Shown piece by piece: positions 1 to 8,799 of a stretch of 14,583 nt of DNA. Under the pieces are notes generated by a model, which was given only the letters and a program-made list of their open reading frames with translations, was not told the origin of the DNA and did no database searches. Every line of letters begins with the position of its first letter. Position 1 is the stretch's first letter. The stretch comes from JBGTCY01 sp041748615 (GTDB lineage Bacteria > Bacteroidota > Bacteroidia > Chitinophagales > CAIOSU01). The position numbers and the translations under genes were made by a program. Location of the stretch: assembly GCA_041748615.1 (NCBI GenBank), contig JBGTCY010000131.1, positions 1-14,583 of the forward strand. The letters are read 5' to 3'.

Positions 1-1
1 T

Positions 2-3000
2 AGCCTGATAACATTAGACACGCTGTATGCGGATTCTTCAGGTCTGTTTTTATACGGCTTAACTGAAGTGGAACCGGGTTTGCATCGGTTTGTTTTAAAA
101 AGTTTTAATACTGGAATAACATTTAAAGTGATGAAGCGGGCACCAGATGACCCGAGCCCAAATCCTTCAAAAAGAATACAGGTGGGTGATTCATGCGGAA
201 GAACCCATAACACGGTGATTTACAATCATTCTATTCCAAATACAACTGCAAATTTTATTATGAACATATATATATTATGCGACTCGAATGTGTGTTATTG
301 GCAAAATTTTCCTGCTGGAGAAATGTTGTTTACGCACGTTGTACATACTACATATCCTGCATATGAATATATTGCAGGTCCAATTAATTTCAGTTCACCA
401 CCTGTTAGTATAGATACAGTTGAAATTATGAGCGGTTCACGATGTGTTTGCTTAAAAATTCCACCTGGTGGATATGCTGTTAAATCTGAATTTTATGCAG
501 GAACTGTATTTTATCCCTCAGAAACTGAATACACAGTTTTTGATGTTTGGAATTCTAATCGCCCTTATTTTGATTTTCCTGAAGATACCGTTTCCTTATG
601 TTACGGAGATACAATTACCATTCCTTTAGTATTTAACCCAACATATTATGCAGCATGGACAAATTTCAAGCTAATCCAGTTTTCAACTACAGAATATCCA
701 TTTTTTCACGTTCATCATGATTACTATCCATTCATAACCATATCAGATGGAAACATTCTTGATGATATTATACATGATACAATCACTTATTCAAATATTC
801 AGTATGAATATTATATCCCTTATGTGTTTATAGGTCCTATTCCAATTCATTATATCGGCAAATTTGGAACAGTACCCCAGTATAGTATTTTATATCAAAC
901 TGCCGGCACGCCCGGAACAGTTTCTCACTTGGTTATTTCTCAATCAAGCCCTTGTGAACATTTTTATGAAAACGGTGAACCATTTATTGACTTAAGACTT
1001 CCCATAAGCAGGGACACATTATTTATTAACAACAAGCATGTTATAATAAACTTTTCATACCACTATAACTGTGACACGCTGAATAGATTTGTTGTGTACT
1101 TTTCGGATTCTTCCGAATGCGCCTCATCCTGGCTCTGGGAATTCGGTGACGGCACATTTTCCACGCTACAACACCCTGTCCATGTTTATAATAGCGAAGG
1201 TGTTTACAACGTAAAACTGACCATTAACCCGGGTACTCCCGCTATGGCAGACACGACCTTTCAAATTTCCCTGTTTTATCCCTTTGTTGACAGCATCACC
1301 GGCAACCGCATGAAATGTGATACGGTTATTACTTATTCCGTACCCGACACCGTTCCGGGATGGACATATCATTGGATTATCAGAGAAGGAACACCTATAT
1401 CAGCAACAGGAACACAGGTAACGGTAACATGGAACATGCTTAAAAACGGGATAGTGAGCGTGGTGGCTCAAGACAGCGCGGGATGCTTGTCAGACACCTT
1501 CAGCATCACCATAAAGCTGTGTTGCTACGGAGACAAGCCGGGACAAAATATCGTGTTTGGTGATATTTCTGTTTTTGATACTACGGGAAGTGGTGGAATA
1601 GTTCAGCGACTTGGGCTAAATTTAATAAACAATTATTACCGTCTGGACACAACGATTGAGGTGGTTTTCAACGGTACATTGACAATTAATGAAAATCTCG
1701 AAATACTCAGTAATTCTGAAATAAAATTCGCTCCGATGGCAAAGGTGATTGTGCAGAACCATGACTCACTGAAAATAATTAATAGTCATTTGCAGGCAGT
1801 TGATGCTTGCAATCATATGTGGGAAGGTATATTCATTCAACCGCAAGCAAAAGTCTTTTCGGATACTTCTGTAATCAGTGACGCGATTACTGCAGTTCAT
1901 TCCTATGCAGGAGGTAATTTGCATGCCCGTATTTCCAGGTTTGAATTCAATCACAGACATATCGTTATTGATTCTACATATGGTTCACAACCGCATCCTT
2001 TGATACTTGATTCTGTACTGTTTTCCAAAATTGCTTCATCAACAACATTACCTCTGCCACCTCATATTGGTGACCGCACCACCGCTATCATCGAAATCAG
2101 AAACGCAAACGGGCTGGTAAGTATCGGTCATGATACGCTGGGCAGAAACAGGTTTTATAACAGCGAACGTGGGATTGACATCACCAAGAGTAAAGTGCAG
2201 ATTCAGAATAACAGCTTTGGCGATAGCGGCTTATCTGCTGACATTGACACGGCTATCACGGTGCGTAATGGAGGAGGCTGGGTATATCCATACCCCCACT
2301 ATGTGATGATAGGGTCAGATTCCTTCAGATTGGCTTCACCAACTTCCGCCAACAACTATTTTTATGAATGCAGCCACCGCGCCATCTCCATTGACCGCTA
2401 TCTCTATTCATTCGTCAATGGCAATTACATTCAAAGTCCTCCGAATGGTCATGCCGTCAATATCGCTCATGCTCCAACATTGCCTGACATCTTGTTTATG
2501 CCCGGATTGACGCAAGTCAACAACAACTTGGTTGAAGGCGGCAGTTGGGGGATTATTTCATTCAACAACAGCGGCAATGTGGATATTTCGGAAAATACGA
2601 TTGATTTCAGCACATCGAGCGCTACCATCGACACTTTCCGCATCGGAATAGGCAACGGCATTTTCCTGTTTACGCTTCCCAATGTCAACCGCACCGTTAC
2701 GATTGAGGGCAACCACATTACAGCCGCTATCACCGGCATTATGAATTTTTTAAGAAGCCGAGTAAACATCCGCTACAACACTATCAGCTTAGTGAATCTC
2801 GGCAGGAGTACAGTGTTCAACTCGGGCATCGAGATGCTGGAGTCACACTGGTCGGTGGTGGAGTCGAACTGCATTGAGGGCGATACCTCTTCGGTGAATG
2901 AGGAATTTCGCGAAGCGGGCATTGGCGCATGGAGCAGCAACCTGAACTTTTACCGCTGCAATGAAATTTCGGCAGTCAGCAGGGCTTTTCATCTGCGCGG

Positions 3001-4213
3001 CACCTCGTGGAGCAACCTCTCCCGCAATACCCTCAGCCTGGCTTTTGTGGGCGTGGCGGTTGACCGGCAGGGCAACATCGGCTGGCAGGGCTACCCCTCG
3101 CCTTTTGGACAATCCGTTGACGGATATACCTATAATAATCAATGGCTTGATGATGTATTTAATGGCGGACATGTCAAGGTCTATAATCAAACATGGGGAC
3201 CTTATTCACCTTTTTATTTGAGAGATAGCTCAAGCGCTTTTTTCCCGATTCCGTTTGAAAGCGAACGTCATCCTTTTTCTACTATAGCGGGTTCAGAAGT
3301 AAATATTAATCACCTATCCAACCCATTGAATGATAATGTCTGGGATAAATACTGCATGGAAAGCGGGATAAATTGTACGGGGATAATAGAAGAAGCTGAA
3401 TTGCCAATAAATATTCAACATCTGAAGCAGGTAGTAACGGACAGTATCTCTATGCCAAATGATTCTTTATCTTACCGTTGGTGGATGAGGCGGGCGGTAT
3501 TTCACACTCTGCTTGAAAATGATTCGATTTCGCAAGCTGACAGTTTGCTGAATTATTTTATGCATGATTATATTGCTCAAAACGTGGAGTTGAAAATTGA
3601 CAGTGTAAGAAAAGAAATAATTGAAATGGAGATGGATAGTTTTAATAGCGAGCAATTTGAAGTATTAATGAACAAACTGATAAATATTTCTGCCTCTAAC
3701 GATATAGAAGATAATCTAAAAAGCTACACTACTAATTATTTACGAGTGCTTTCCGGTATTGGGGTAAGTGAGTGGGAGACCACAATCATAGGAATTGCCA
3801 ATCAGTGTGTGTTTTACGGGGGACCTGCCGTACTTGAAGCAAGAGCATATCTTGCAGGGAAAGACCTGACAAATATATATAAAGATTATGAGGGCAATTG
3901 CGAAGAGCCAAGCTCTAAACGTAGTGGAAAGATTGAGGAGCAACCGCAAGCGATTAATGAACAAAAATCACCAATAATATTATATCCAAATGTGTTATCA
4001 TCTTCGCAGAGAGATATTACCGTGGTAATGCCTGAAAAAGGTAAAATTGAATTCTATTCATTATTTGGTTCAAAAGTTTTTTCAATCAATTTATCAGAAG
4101 GAGAGAATACGATTATACTGCCACACACGATTGCAGGCAATGTATTGTATGTATGGAAAGGTATTATAAATGGAATGCCGACAACCAATGGTAAGTTGTT
4201 AATTCTTAACTAA
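2..4213 (+). CDS. T9SS-sorted PKD / beta-helix surface protein, 5' end outside window
   Basis: The frame is open to the left edge, so the N-terminus and any signal peptide are missing; 1403 codons are visible, numbered here from nt 2. Residues 1-350 are a beta-rich, Tyr/Asn-rich region I do not recognise. A PKD domain follows at about 355-420, with the core motif WEFGDGTF at 379 and a typical HVYNSEGVYNVKLTI strand. A second PKD/Ig-like domain lies at about 425-505. A right-handed parallel beta-helix with recurring NxI/NxIS turns covers about 550-1065. A helical module at about 1110-1310 contains YCMESGINC and RWWMRRA. The last ~80 residues form a T9SS type A sorting domain in which the usual YPNP reads YPNV. 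By family knowledge this would be a secreted or surface-anchored adhesin-like protein, and no catalytic motif was seen. The stop overlaps the next start (TAATG), so the pair is likely one operon. The 3' end, from 3325, is duplicated downstream. Confidence 0.85.
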   Translation, partial: SLITLDTLYADSSGLFLYGLTEVEPGLHRFVLKSFNTGITFKVMKRAPDDPSPNPSKRIQVGDSCGRTHNTVIYNHSIPNTTANFIMNIYILCDSNVCYWQNFPAGEMLFTHVVHTTYPAYEYIAGPINFSSPPVSIDTVEIMSGSRCVCLKIPPGGYAVKSEFYAGTVFYPSETEYTVFDVWNSNRPYFDFPEDTVSLCYGDTITIPLVFNPTYYAAWTNFKLIQFSTTEYPFFHVHHDYYPFITISDGNILDDIIHDTITYSNIQYEYYIPYVFIGPIPIHYIGKFGTVPQYSILYQTAGTPGTVSHLVISQSSPCEHFYENGEPFIDLRLPISRDTLFINNKHVIINFSYHYNCDTLNRFVVYFSDSSECASSWLWEFGDGTFSTLQHPVHVYNSEGVYNVKLTINPGTPAMADTTFQISLFYPFVDSITGNRMKCDTVITYSVPDTVPGWTYHWIIREGTPISATGTQVTVTWNMLKNGIVSVVAQDSAGCLSDTFSITIKLCCYGDKPGQNIVFGDISVFDTTGSGGIVQRLGLNLINNYYRLDTTIEVVFNGTLTINENLEILSNSEIKFAPMAKVIVQNHDSLKIINSHLQAVDACNHMWEGIFIQPQAKVFSDTSVISDAITAVHSYAGGNLHARISRFEFNHRHIVIDSTYGSQPHPLILDSVLFSKIASSTTLPLPPHIGDRTTAIIEIRNANGLVSIGHDTLGRNRFYNSERGIDITKSKVQIQNNSFGDSGLSADIDTAITVRNGGGWVYPYPHYVMIGSDSFRLASPTSANNYFYECSHRAISIDRYLYSFVNGNYIQSPPNGHAVNIAHAPTLPDILFMPGLTQVNNNLVEGGSWGIISFNNSGNVDISENTIDFSTSSATIDTFRIGIGNGIFLFTLPNVNRTVTIEGNHITAAITGIMNFLRSRVNIRYNTISLVNLGRSTVFNSGIEMLESHWSVVESNCIEGDTSSVNEEFREAGIGAWSSNLNFYRCNEISAVSRAFHLRGTSWSNLSRNTLSLAFVGVAVDRQGNIGWQGYPSPFGQSVDGYTYNNQWLDDVFNGGHVKVYNQTWGPYSPFYLRDSSSAFFPIPFESERHPFSTIAGSEVNINHLSNPLNDNVWDKYCMESGINCTGIIEEAELPINIQHLKQVVTDSISMPNDSLSYRWWMRRAVFHTLLENDSISQADSLLNYFMHDYIAQNVELKIDSVRKEIIEMEMDSFNSEQFEVLMNKLINISASNDIEDNLKSYTTNYLRVLSGIGVSEWETTIIGIANQCVFYGGPAVLEARAYLAGKDLTNIYKDYEGNCEEPSSKRSGKIEEQPQAINEQKSPIILYPNVLSSSQRDITVVMPEKGKIEFYSLFGSKVFSINLSEGENTIILPHTIAGNVLYVWKGIINGMPTTNGKLLILN

Positions 4214-5985
4214 TGTGCAATAAAGTAATGACAATTGTATGTGCATTGGTATTTTTTATATTTTATAAACCATATGCTCAGATAGGATATTATAAAAACT
4301 GGGTGTTTGGAGTGCACGCTAAATTAGTTTTTGATTCTATAGGCATACAAAAAACAAGTGCGATTTGCTCAAATGTATATAATAGTTCAGTTATTAGTGA
4401 CCATACAGGAACTCTTTTAATATACTTGTCATGTGAATCCGATTTCTATTGTCATTTAAGGGATATTTACAACCACAAAATAATTAATAGCGACTCTTTG
4501 TTAATTAACAATAACCAGTTAGGAAGTATTTTTTTAAATTTTGATGAATACTATAATAAACTATTGTTTGTAAATACACAATCCTACAACTTAAACAATT
4601 GTAGCTATGGATTTAATGGTTGTTCTTATTTAAACTACTCAATAATAAATAAATTAAATAATAACATCTATGTTATAGAGTATAAAAATATTTCTTTAGG
4701 TAGCTTAAATATTGACCCCGCAATTGCAGCCATTAAACATTCTGATGGGAAAAGGTGGTGGGTGATAGGTCATCTCAAGGAGAACACTATGCCCGGGTAC
4801 TGCTCGGATATGTATATAAAATACTTGTTTAGCGAAGATACTGTTATGGGTCCCTTTTATCAAACAATAGGTCAGCCTTTATGCGGCAGTTGGAATTATT
4901 GCGAAATGGCTATCAGCAAAGACGGAACATGCTTAGCCTTCGGTTCAACTCAGAATGGGAAAATTGATTTTTTTAATTTTAATCGCTGCACGGGTGAGCT
5001 TTATAATCATAGGATTGTTGATGATGGTTCGAACAACTATTATCCATCCGGCATTTGTTTTTCTCCTAATACATTATTGCTATATGTTTCGACTTTTACT
5101 ACTAATATTTATAACCATGTTCCTACCAAAGGCAGACTATATCAATATGACCTGAATGCATCCAATATTAATGGCTCAAGGCAATTAATCTCAGAATCAT
5201 CAGAGGGAATAGCCTGGGGATATTTGGAATTAGCACCAAATGGTAAAATATATATGCCTTCTACTTACAGTATGTGGCCGTTAAACATTATTGATACTAT
5301 CACTCAGTGTATTAGTTATATTGAATCTCCCGATTCAATAGGTCAGGCTTGCAATCTACAATTATATGCTCTTTGTTTTTCCGATAGTGTAAGAAATAGC
5401 GTCAGCCTTCCCAACTTCCCCACCTATCATCTCGGAGCGTTTAGCATCTATGAAGCTAAAGCGGGAGAAAATGATACCATAATCTATTGTGTTGAAGATA
5501 CCACAGTAAAAGGGGTATTGCTGGGCGCACCTGCGGTGGAGGGTGTTCAGTATTCCTGGCATCCGGCAGACAGCCTTAACCACACAGACATCGCGCAGCC
5601 ATTTGCCACTCCATCGGTCAGCACATGGTATTTTGTTTCTTTATCTGATACGAGCATCCAATTTTCCTGTCAGTCGCGTATAGACAGCGTGTATGTGGAA
5701 GTAAAAGATTGTACGGTGGGTATTAAAAGTCCACAGTCAACGGTCAACAGTCAACAGGTAAGGGTTTATCCGAATCCGGTGCATGATATTTTGTATATTG
5801 TTATAGAAAATTTTCAAGCGGTTCATCCTTTTACATTCAGACTGTATGATGCGCAGGGCAAAGTCGTCATCACGCAAGAAGATGTGTTGCAGGTTACAAC
5901 CAAAGATTTACCGGGCGGCATTTACTTTTGGGAGTTCAGCGTGAAAAACCGGGAAACGGTAAGGGGAAAAGTGGTGAAGTTGTGA
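4213..5985 (+). CDS. Secreted beta-propeller protein with Ig-like domain and T9SS tail (copy 1)
   Basis: The 590-residue protein starts with a Sec signal peptide, a hydrophobic core ending near YAQ at 20-23. The ATG shares its A with the upstream stop, which fixes the start and implies translational coupling. Residues 23-400 resemble the Bacteroidota family of WD40/YVTN-like propellers. The entry motif is YYKNWVFG, and the blades contain AISKDGTCLAFGS, FNRCTGEL, GICFSPN and LELAPNGKIYMPS. An Ig-like (CHU-type) domain covers about 405-505. A linker with PQSTVNSQQ is built from DNA heptamers, and VRVYPNP opens the type A sorting domain at 516-590. The propeller half is AT-rich while the C-terminal half is visibly richer in GC. 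The propeller may be a binding platform, but its ligand is unknown and no catalytic residues were recognised. A close paralog is encoded at 6962-8731. Confidence 0.85.
   Translation: MCNKVMTIVCALVFFIFYKPYAQIGYYKNWVFGVHAKLVFDSIGIQKTSAICSNVYNSSVISDHTGTLLIYLSCESDFYCHLRDIYNHKIINSDSLLINNNQLGSIFLNFDEYYNKLLFVNTQSYNLNNCSYGFNGCSYLNYSIINKLNNNIYVIEYKNISLGSLNIDPAIAAIKHSDGKRWWVIGHLKENTMPGYCSDMYIKYLFSEDTVMGPFYQTIGQPLCGSWNYCEMAISKDGTCLAFGSTQNGKIDFFNFNRCTGELYNHRIVDDGSNNYYPSGICFSPNTLLLYVSTFTTNIYNHVPTKGRLYQYDLNASNINGSRQLISESSEGIAWGYLELAPNGKIYMPSTYSMWPLNIIDTITQCISYIESPDSIGQACNLQLYALCFSDSVRNSVSLPNFPTYHLGAFSIYEAKAGENDTIIYCVEDTTVKGVLLGAPAVEGVQYSWHPADSLNHTDIAQPFATPSVSTWYFVSLSDTSIQFSCQSRIDSVYVEVKDCTVGIKSPQSTVNSQQVRVYPNPVHDILYIVIENFQAVHPFTFRLYDAQGKVVITQEDVLQVTTKDLPGGIYFWEFSVKNRETVRGKVVKL
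5730..5757 (+). repeat. Four tandem heptamers TCMACRG in the propeller linker (copy 1)
   Basis: The units are TCCACAG, TCAACGG, TCAACAG and TCAACAG. They encode the linker PQSTVNSQQ between the Ig-like domain and the sorting domain. The same family occurs in copy 2 and, inverted, in the intergenic island at 9514-9541. Confidence 0.8.
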
Positions 5986-6011
5986 GATAATTCAGCGGTT
6001 GAATTTGTATA

Positions 6012-6962
6012 ATGATATTATCTATTCTACCGAAAGAAGAAAACGCTGTTCTTATAAAGAAGAATGCGATGCAATTAAATGACAATGTCTGGGACAAATA
6101 CTGCATGGAGAGCGGGATAAATTGTACGGGGATAATAGAAGAAGCAGAACTGCCTGTGAATATAGAGCATCTAAAACAAGTAGCAGCAGACAGCATCGCC
6201 ATGCCGGATGATTCTTTAACTTACCGCTGGTGGATGCGAAGGGCGGCATTTCATACTTTGCTTGAATATGATTCGATTGCGTACATTGATACTGTATTGA
6301 GTGCATTTATGGATGAATACATATCGGAAAGTATTGAATTGAAAATTGACAGCGTACGGCAGGAAATTGCAGAAATGGAGACGGAAGGTTCCATTAGTGA
6401 GCAGTTTGAAAATTTGATGAATAAACTGAACCAGATTTACCCAACTAACGACATGGAATCCAACCTGAAAAGCTACACGGAAAATTATTTGCGAGTGATG
6501 ACAGGCAACGCGGTAAGTGAATGGGAAACGGCTATCACAAACATAGCTAATCAATGCGTGTTTTACGGGGGACCTGCCGTGCTTGAAGCAAGAGCATATC
6601 TTGCAGGGAAAAACCTTACAAACTTTTATAAAGATTATGAGAGCAATTGCGAATTGCCAAGTGCGAAAAGAAACGATGAAAAGAGTATTGAAGAATTAAA
6701 AGTATTTCCCGAATCACCTCAAATAATATTAAAGCCAAATTTTTTATCCGCCTCAGAAAGGTACATATCAGTAATCATGCCGGATGATGGCGTTTTAGAA
6801 ATTTATTCTTTATTTGGGTCAAGACAGTTTTCAATAAATTTAAGTAAAGGGGAGCATATTATATCTCTACCCATAACATTAGCAGCCAACTCATTTTATT
6901 TATGGAAAGGATATATAAATGGAGTTCCTGTATCTAATGGTAAATTATTAATAGTTTATTAA
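6012..6962 (+). pseudogene. Headless duplicate of the beta-helix protein C-terminus (helical module + T9SS tail)
   Basis: This intact 316-codon frame matches only the last ~296 residues of the first gene. Homology begins at LNDNVWDKYC (residue 22 here, nt 6074, matching nt 3325) and keeps a constant offset of 2749 bp to the stop. It has the helical module, with RWWMRRA near residue 72, and a sorting domain with KPNF in place of YPNP. It lacks signal peptide, PKD and beta-helix, so it should not enter the Sec/T9SS route if translated. The ATG at 6012 is the earliest in frame after a stop at 6000, and ATG 6069 is an alternative. The first ~20 residues come from the spacer behind the preceding propeller gene, which is what a tandem duplication ending inside the first gene would produce. 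The frame has no internal stop, so selection or recency must have kept it open; a cytoplasmic product cannot be excluded. Its stop overlaps the next start (TAATG). Confidence 0.7.
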
Positions 6963-8731
6963 TGCATAAAAATTCATGGAGCGTACTTTTCTTCTTAATA
7001 GCATTTATAAATGGCAATGTAAATGCACAGAATGGTTATTATAAAAACTGGATATTTGGAATTAATGCAAAGTTAATTTTTGATTCTACGGGTGTAAATA
7101 CAAGCAGTAGTATTTGTATTAATAATTTCAACAACTCTACTGTATCAGATTCGAATGGTAATCTTATTGCATATTTGTCTTGTGAAGTAAATGAAATTTG
7201 TCATTTAAGAGATAGTAATAATCAAATCATTGAAAATGGAGATTCGGTTGTTAGTATTCAATCTATGAATAGTATTTTTATTAATAATGACGATAAATTC
7301 AATAAATTATTATATATTACTCCTTATAATTATAAACGAATTAATTGTGAATTTGGGATATTTGGATGTAACAGGTTAAGATATTCCGTCCTTGAAAATA
7401 TAAACGGAAATTATACAGTTACTTTAAAAAATCAAATATTAAGTAACATAGCAATTGACCCGGTTGTTGCAGCAGTGAAACATTCAAATGGTAATGATTG
7501 GTGGGTTATTGCGCACGCAAAAGGGTATCAATCTCCAAATTATTGCTCTGACATGTATGTAAAATATTTATTTACTAACGAAAGCAATTATGGACCTATT
7601 ATTCAAAATATAGGACAACCAATTTGTGGAAGTTGGAATTATTGTGAAATAGCAGTATCTAAGGATGGAAATTTGATTGCATTCGGTTCAACTCAAAACG
7701 GAAAAATTGACTTATTCAGTTTTAATCGTTGTACTGGTGAATTATTCAATCACCGGATTGTTGACAATGGATTGAATAATTTCTATCCGATGGGTATCTG
7801 TTTTTCACCGGATAATTCAAGATTGTATATTTCTACTGCAACTAGAAATATATACAATGATGTTACACCTATTGGAAAAATATACCAGTATAATTTATTA
7901 GATACTAATATTGTTTCTTCAAAACAACTAATAATAACTTCTGGGAGTGGAATTAATTGGTTACATTTAGAATTAGCTCCTGATAATAGGATATATATAC
8001 TATCAAACTATAATTCATGGCCTATTAATATAGTTGATAGCATCACTCAATGTTTAAGCTATATAGAATATCCGGATTCATTGGGCTTAGCTTGTAATCC
8101 TAAACTTTATGAAGTCTGTTTTACTGACAGCAATATAAAAACCAGCATTTCTCCCCCCAACTTCCCCACCTACCATCTCGGTCCGTTAAGCATCTATGAA
8201 GCAAAAGCGGGAGAAAATGATACCATCGTCTATTGTGTTGAAGATACCACCGTAAAAGGGGTATTGCTGGGTGCGCCTGCGGTGGAGGGGGTTCAGTATT
8301 CCTGGCATCCCGCAGACAGCCTTAACCACACAGACATCGCCCAACCGTTCGCCACTCCATCGGTCAGCACTTGGTATTTTGTTTCTTTATCTGATACGAG
8401 CATTCAATTTTCCTGTCAGTCGCGTATAGACAGCGTGTATGTGGAAGTGAGGGATTGCACGGTGGGGGTTGATAGTCCACAGTCAACGGTCAACAGTCAC
8501 CAGGTTAGGGTTTATCCGAATCCGGTGCATGATATTTTGTATATTGTTATAGAAAATTTTCAAGTGGTTCATCCTTTTACATTTAGGTTGTATGATGCGC
8601 AGGGCAAAGTCGTCATCACGCAAGAAGATGTGTTGCAGGTTACAACCAAAGATTTACCGGGTGGCATTTACTTTTGGGAGTTCAGCGTGAAAAACCGGGA
8701 AACGGTAAGGGGAAAAGTGGTGAAGTTGTGA
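6962..8731 (+). CDS. Secreted beta-propeller protein with Ig-like domain and T9SS tail (copy 2)
   Basis: The 589-residue protein is a paralog of the propeller protein at 4213-5985. A signal peptide ends near NVNAQ at residues 19-23. The ATG overlaps the stop of the headless frame by one base, the same arrangement as in unit A. The propeller region keeps the family motifs YYKNWIFG, AVSKDGNLIAFGS, FNRCTGEL, GICFSPDNSRLYIS and LELAPDNRIYI but is clearly diverged from copy 1 and very AT-rich. From CCCAACTTCCCC at 8156 to the stop it is about 94% identical to copy 1 by eye with no indel, covering the Ig-like domain, heptamer linker and sorting domain (VRVYPNP near 515). Most differences there are silent. 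The likely role is surface display or secretion through T9SS, with the ligand unknown. Different propellers on a homogenised export tail suggest functional diversification with tail conversion. Confidence 0.85.
   Translation: MHKNSWSVLFFLIAFINGNVNAQNGYYKNWIFGINAKLIFDSTGVNTSSSICINNFNNSTVSDSNGNLIAYLSCEVNEICHLRDSNNQIIENGDSVVSIQSMNSIFINNDDKFNKLLYITPYNYKRINCEFGIFGCNRLRYSVLENINGNYTVTLKNQILSNIAIDPVVAAVKHSNGNDWWVIAHAKGYQSPNYCSDMYVKYLFTNESNYGPIIQNIGQPICGSWNYCEIAVSKDGNLIAFGSTQNGKIDLFSFNRCTGELFNHRIVDNGLNNFYPMGICFSPDNSRLYISTATRNIYNDVTPIGKIYQYNLLDTNIVSSKQLIITSGSGINWLHLELAPDNRIYILSNYNSWPINIVDSITQCLSYIEYPDSLGLACNPKLYEVCFTDSNIKTSISPPNFPTYHLGPLSIYEAKAGENDTIVYCVEDTTVKGVLLGAPAVEGVQYSWHPADSLNHTDIAQPFATPSVSTWYFVSLSDTSIQFSCQSRIDSVYVEVRDCTVGVDSPQSTVNSHQVRVYPNPVHDILYIVIENFQVVHPFTFRLYDAQGKVVITQEDVLQVTTKDLPGGIYFWEFSVKNRETVRGKVVKL
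8476..8503 (+). repeat. Four tandem heptamers TCMACRG in the propeller linker (copy 2)
   Basis: The units are TCCACAG, TCAACGG, TCAACAG and TCACCAG, exactly 2746 bp after the copy 1 array. They encode PQSTVNSHQ directly in front of VRVYPNP. Confidence 0.8.
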
Positions 8732-8799
8732 GATAATTCAGCGGTTGAATTTGTATAATGATGTAATCTATTCTACCGAAAGAAGAAAACGCTGTTCTT

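Noticed and set aside
68..4213. GTG at 68 as the true start of the first gene
   Set aside because: The frame is open from nt 2 with no stop, the 22 preceding codons look coding, and the GTG is not followed by a signal peptide. The gene is cut by the window edge.
5998..6020. TATAAT in the spacer as a promoter for the headless frame
   Set aside because: It is an E. coli-type box, while the window otherwise shows the Bacteroidota TAnnTTTG type. It overlaps the start codon at 6012.
8153..8158. C6 run in the second propeller gene as a phase-variation tract
   Set aside because: Six bases is too short to be convincing and paralog copy 1 does not keep it.
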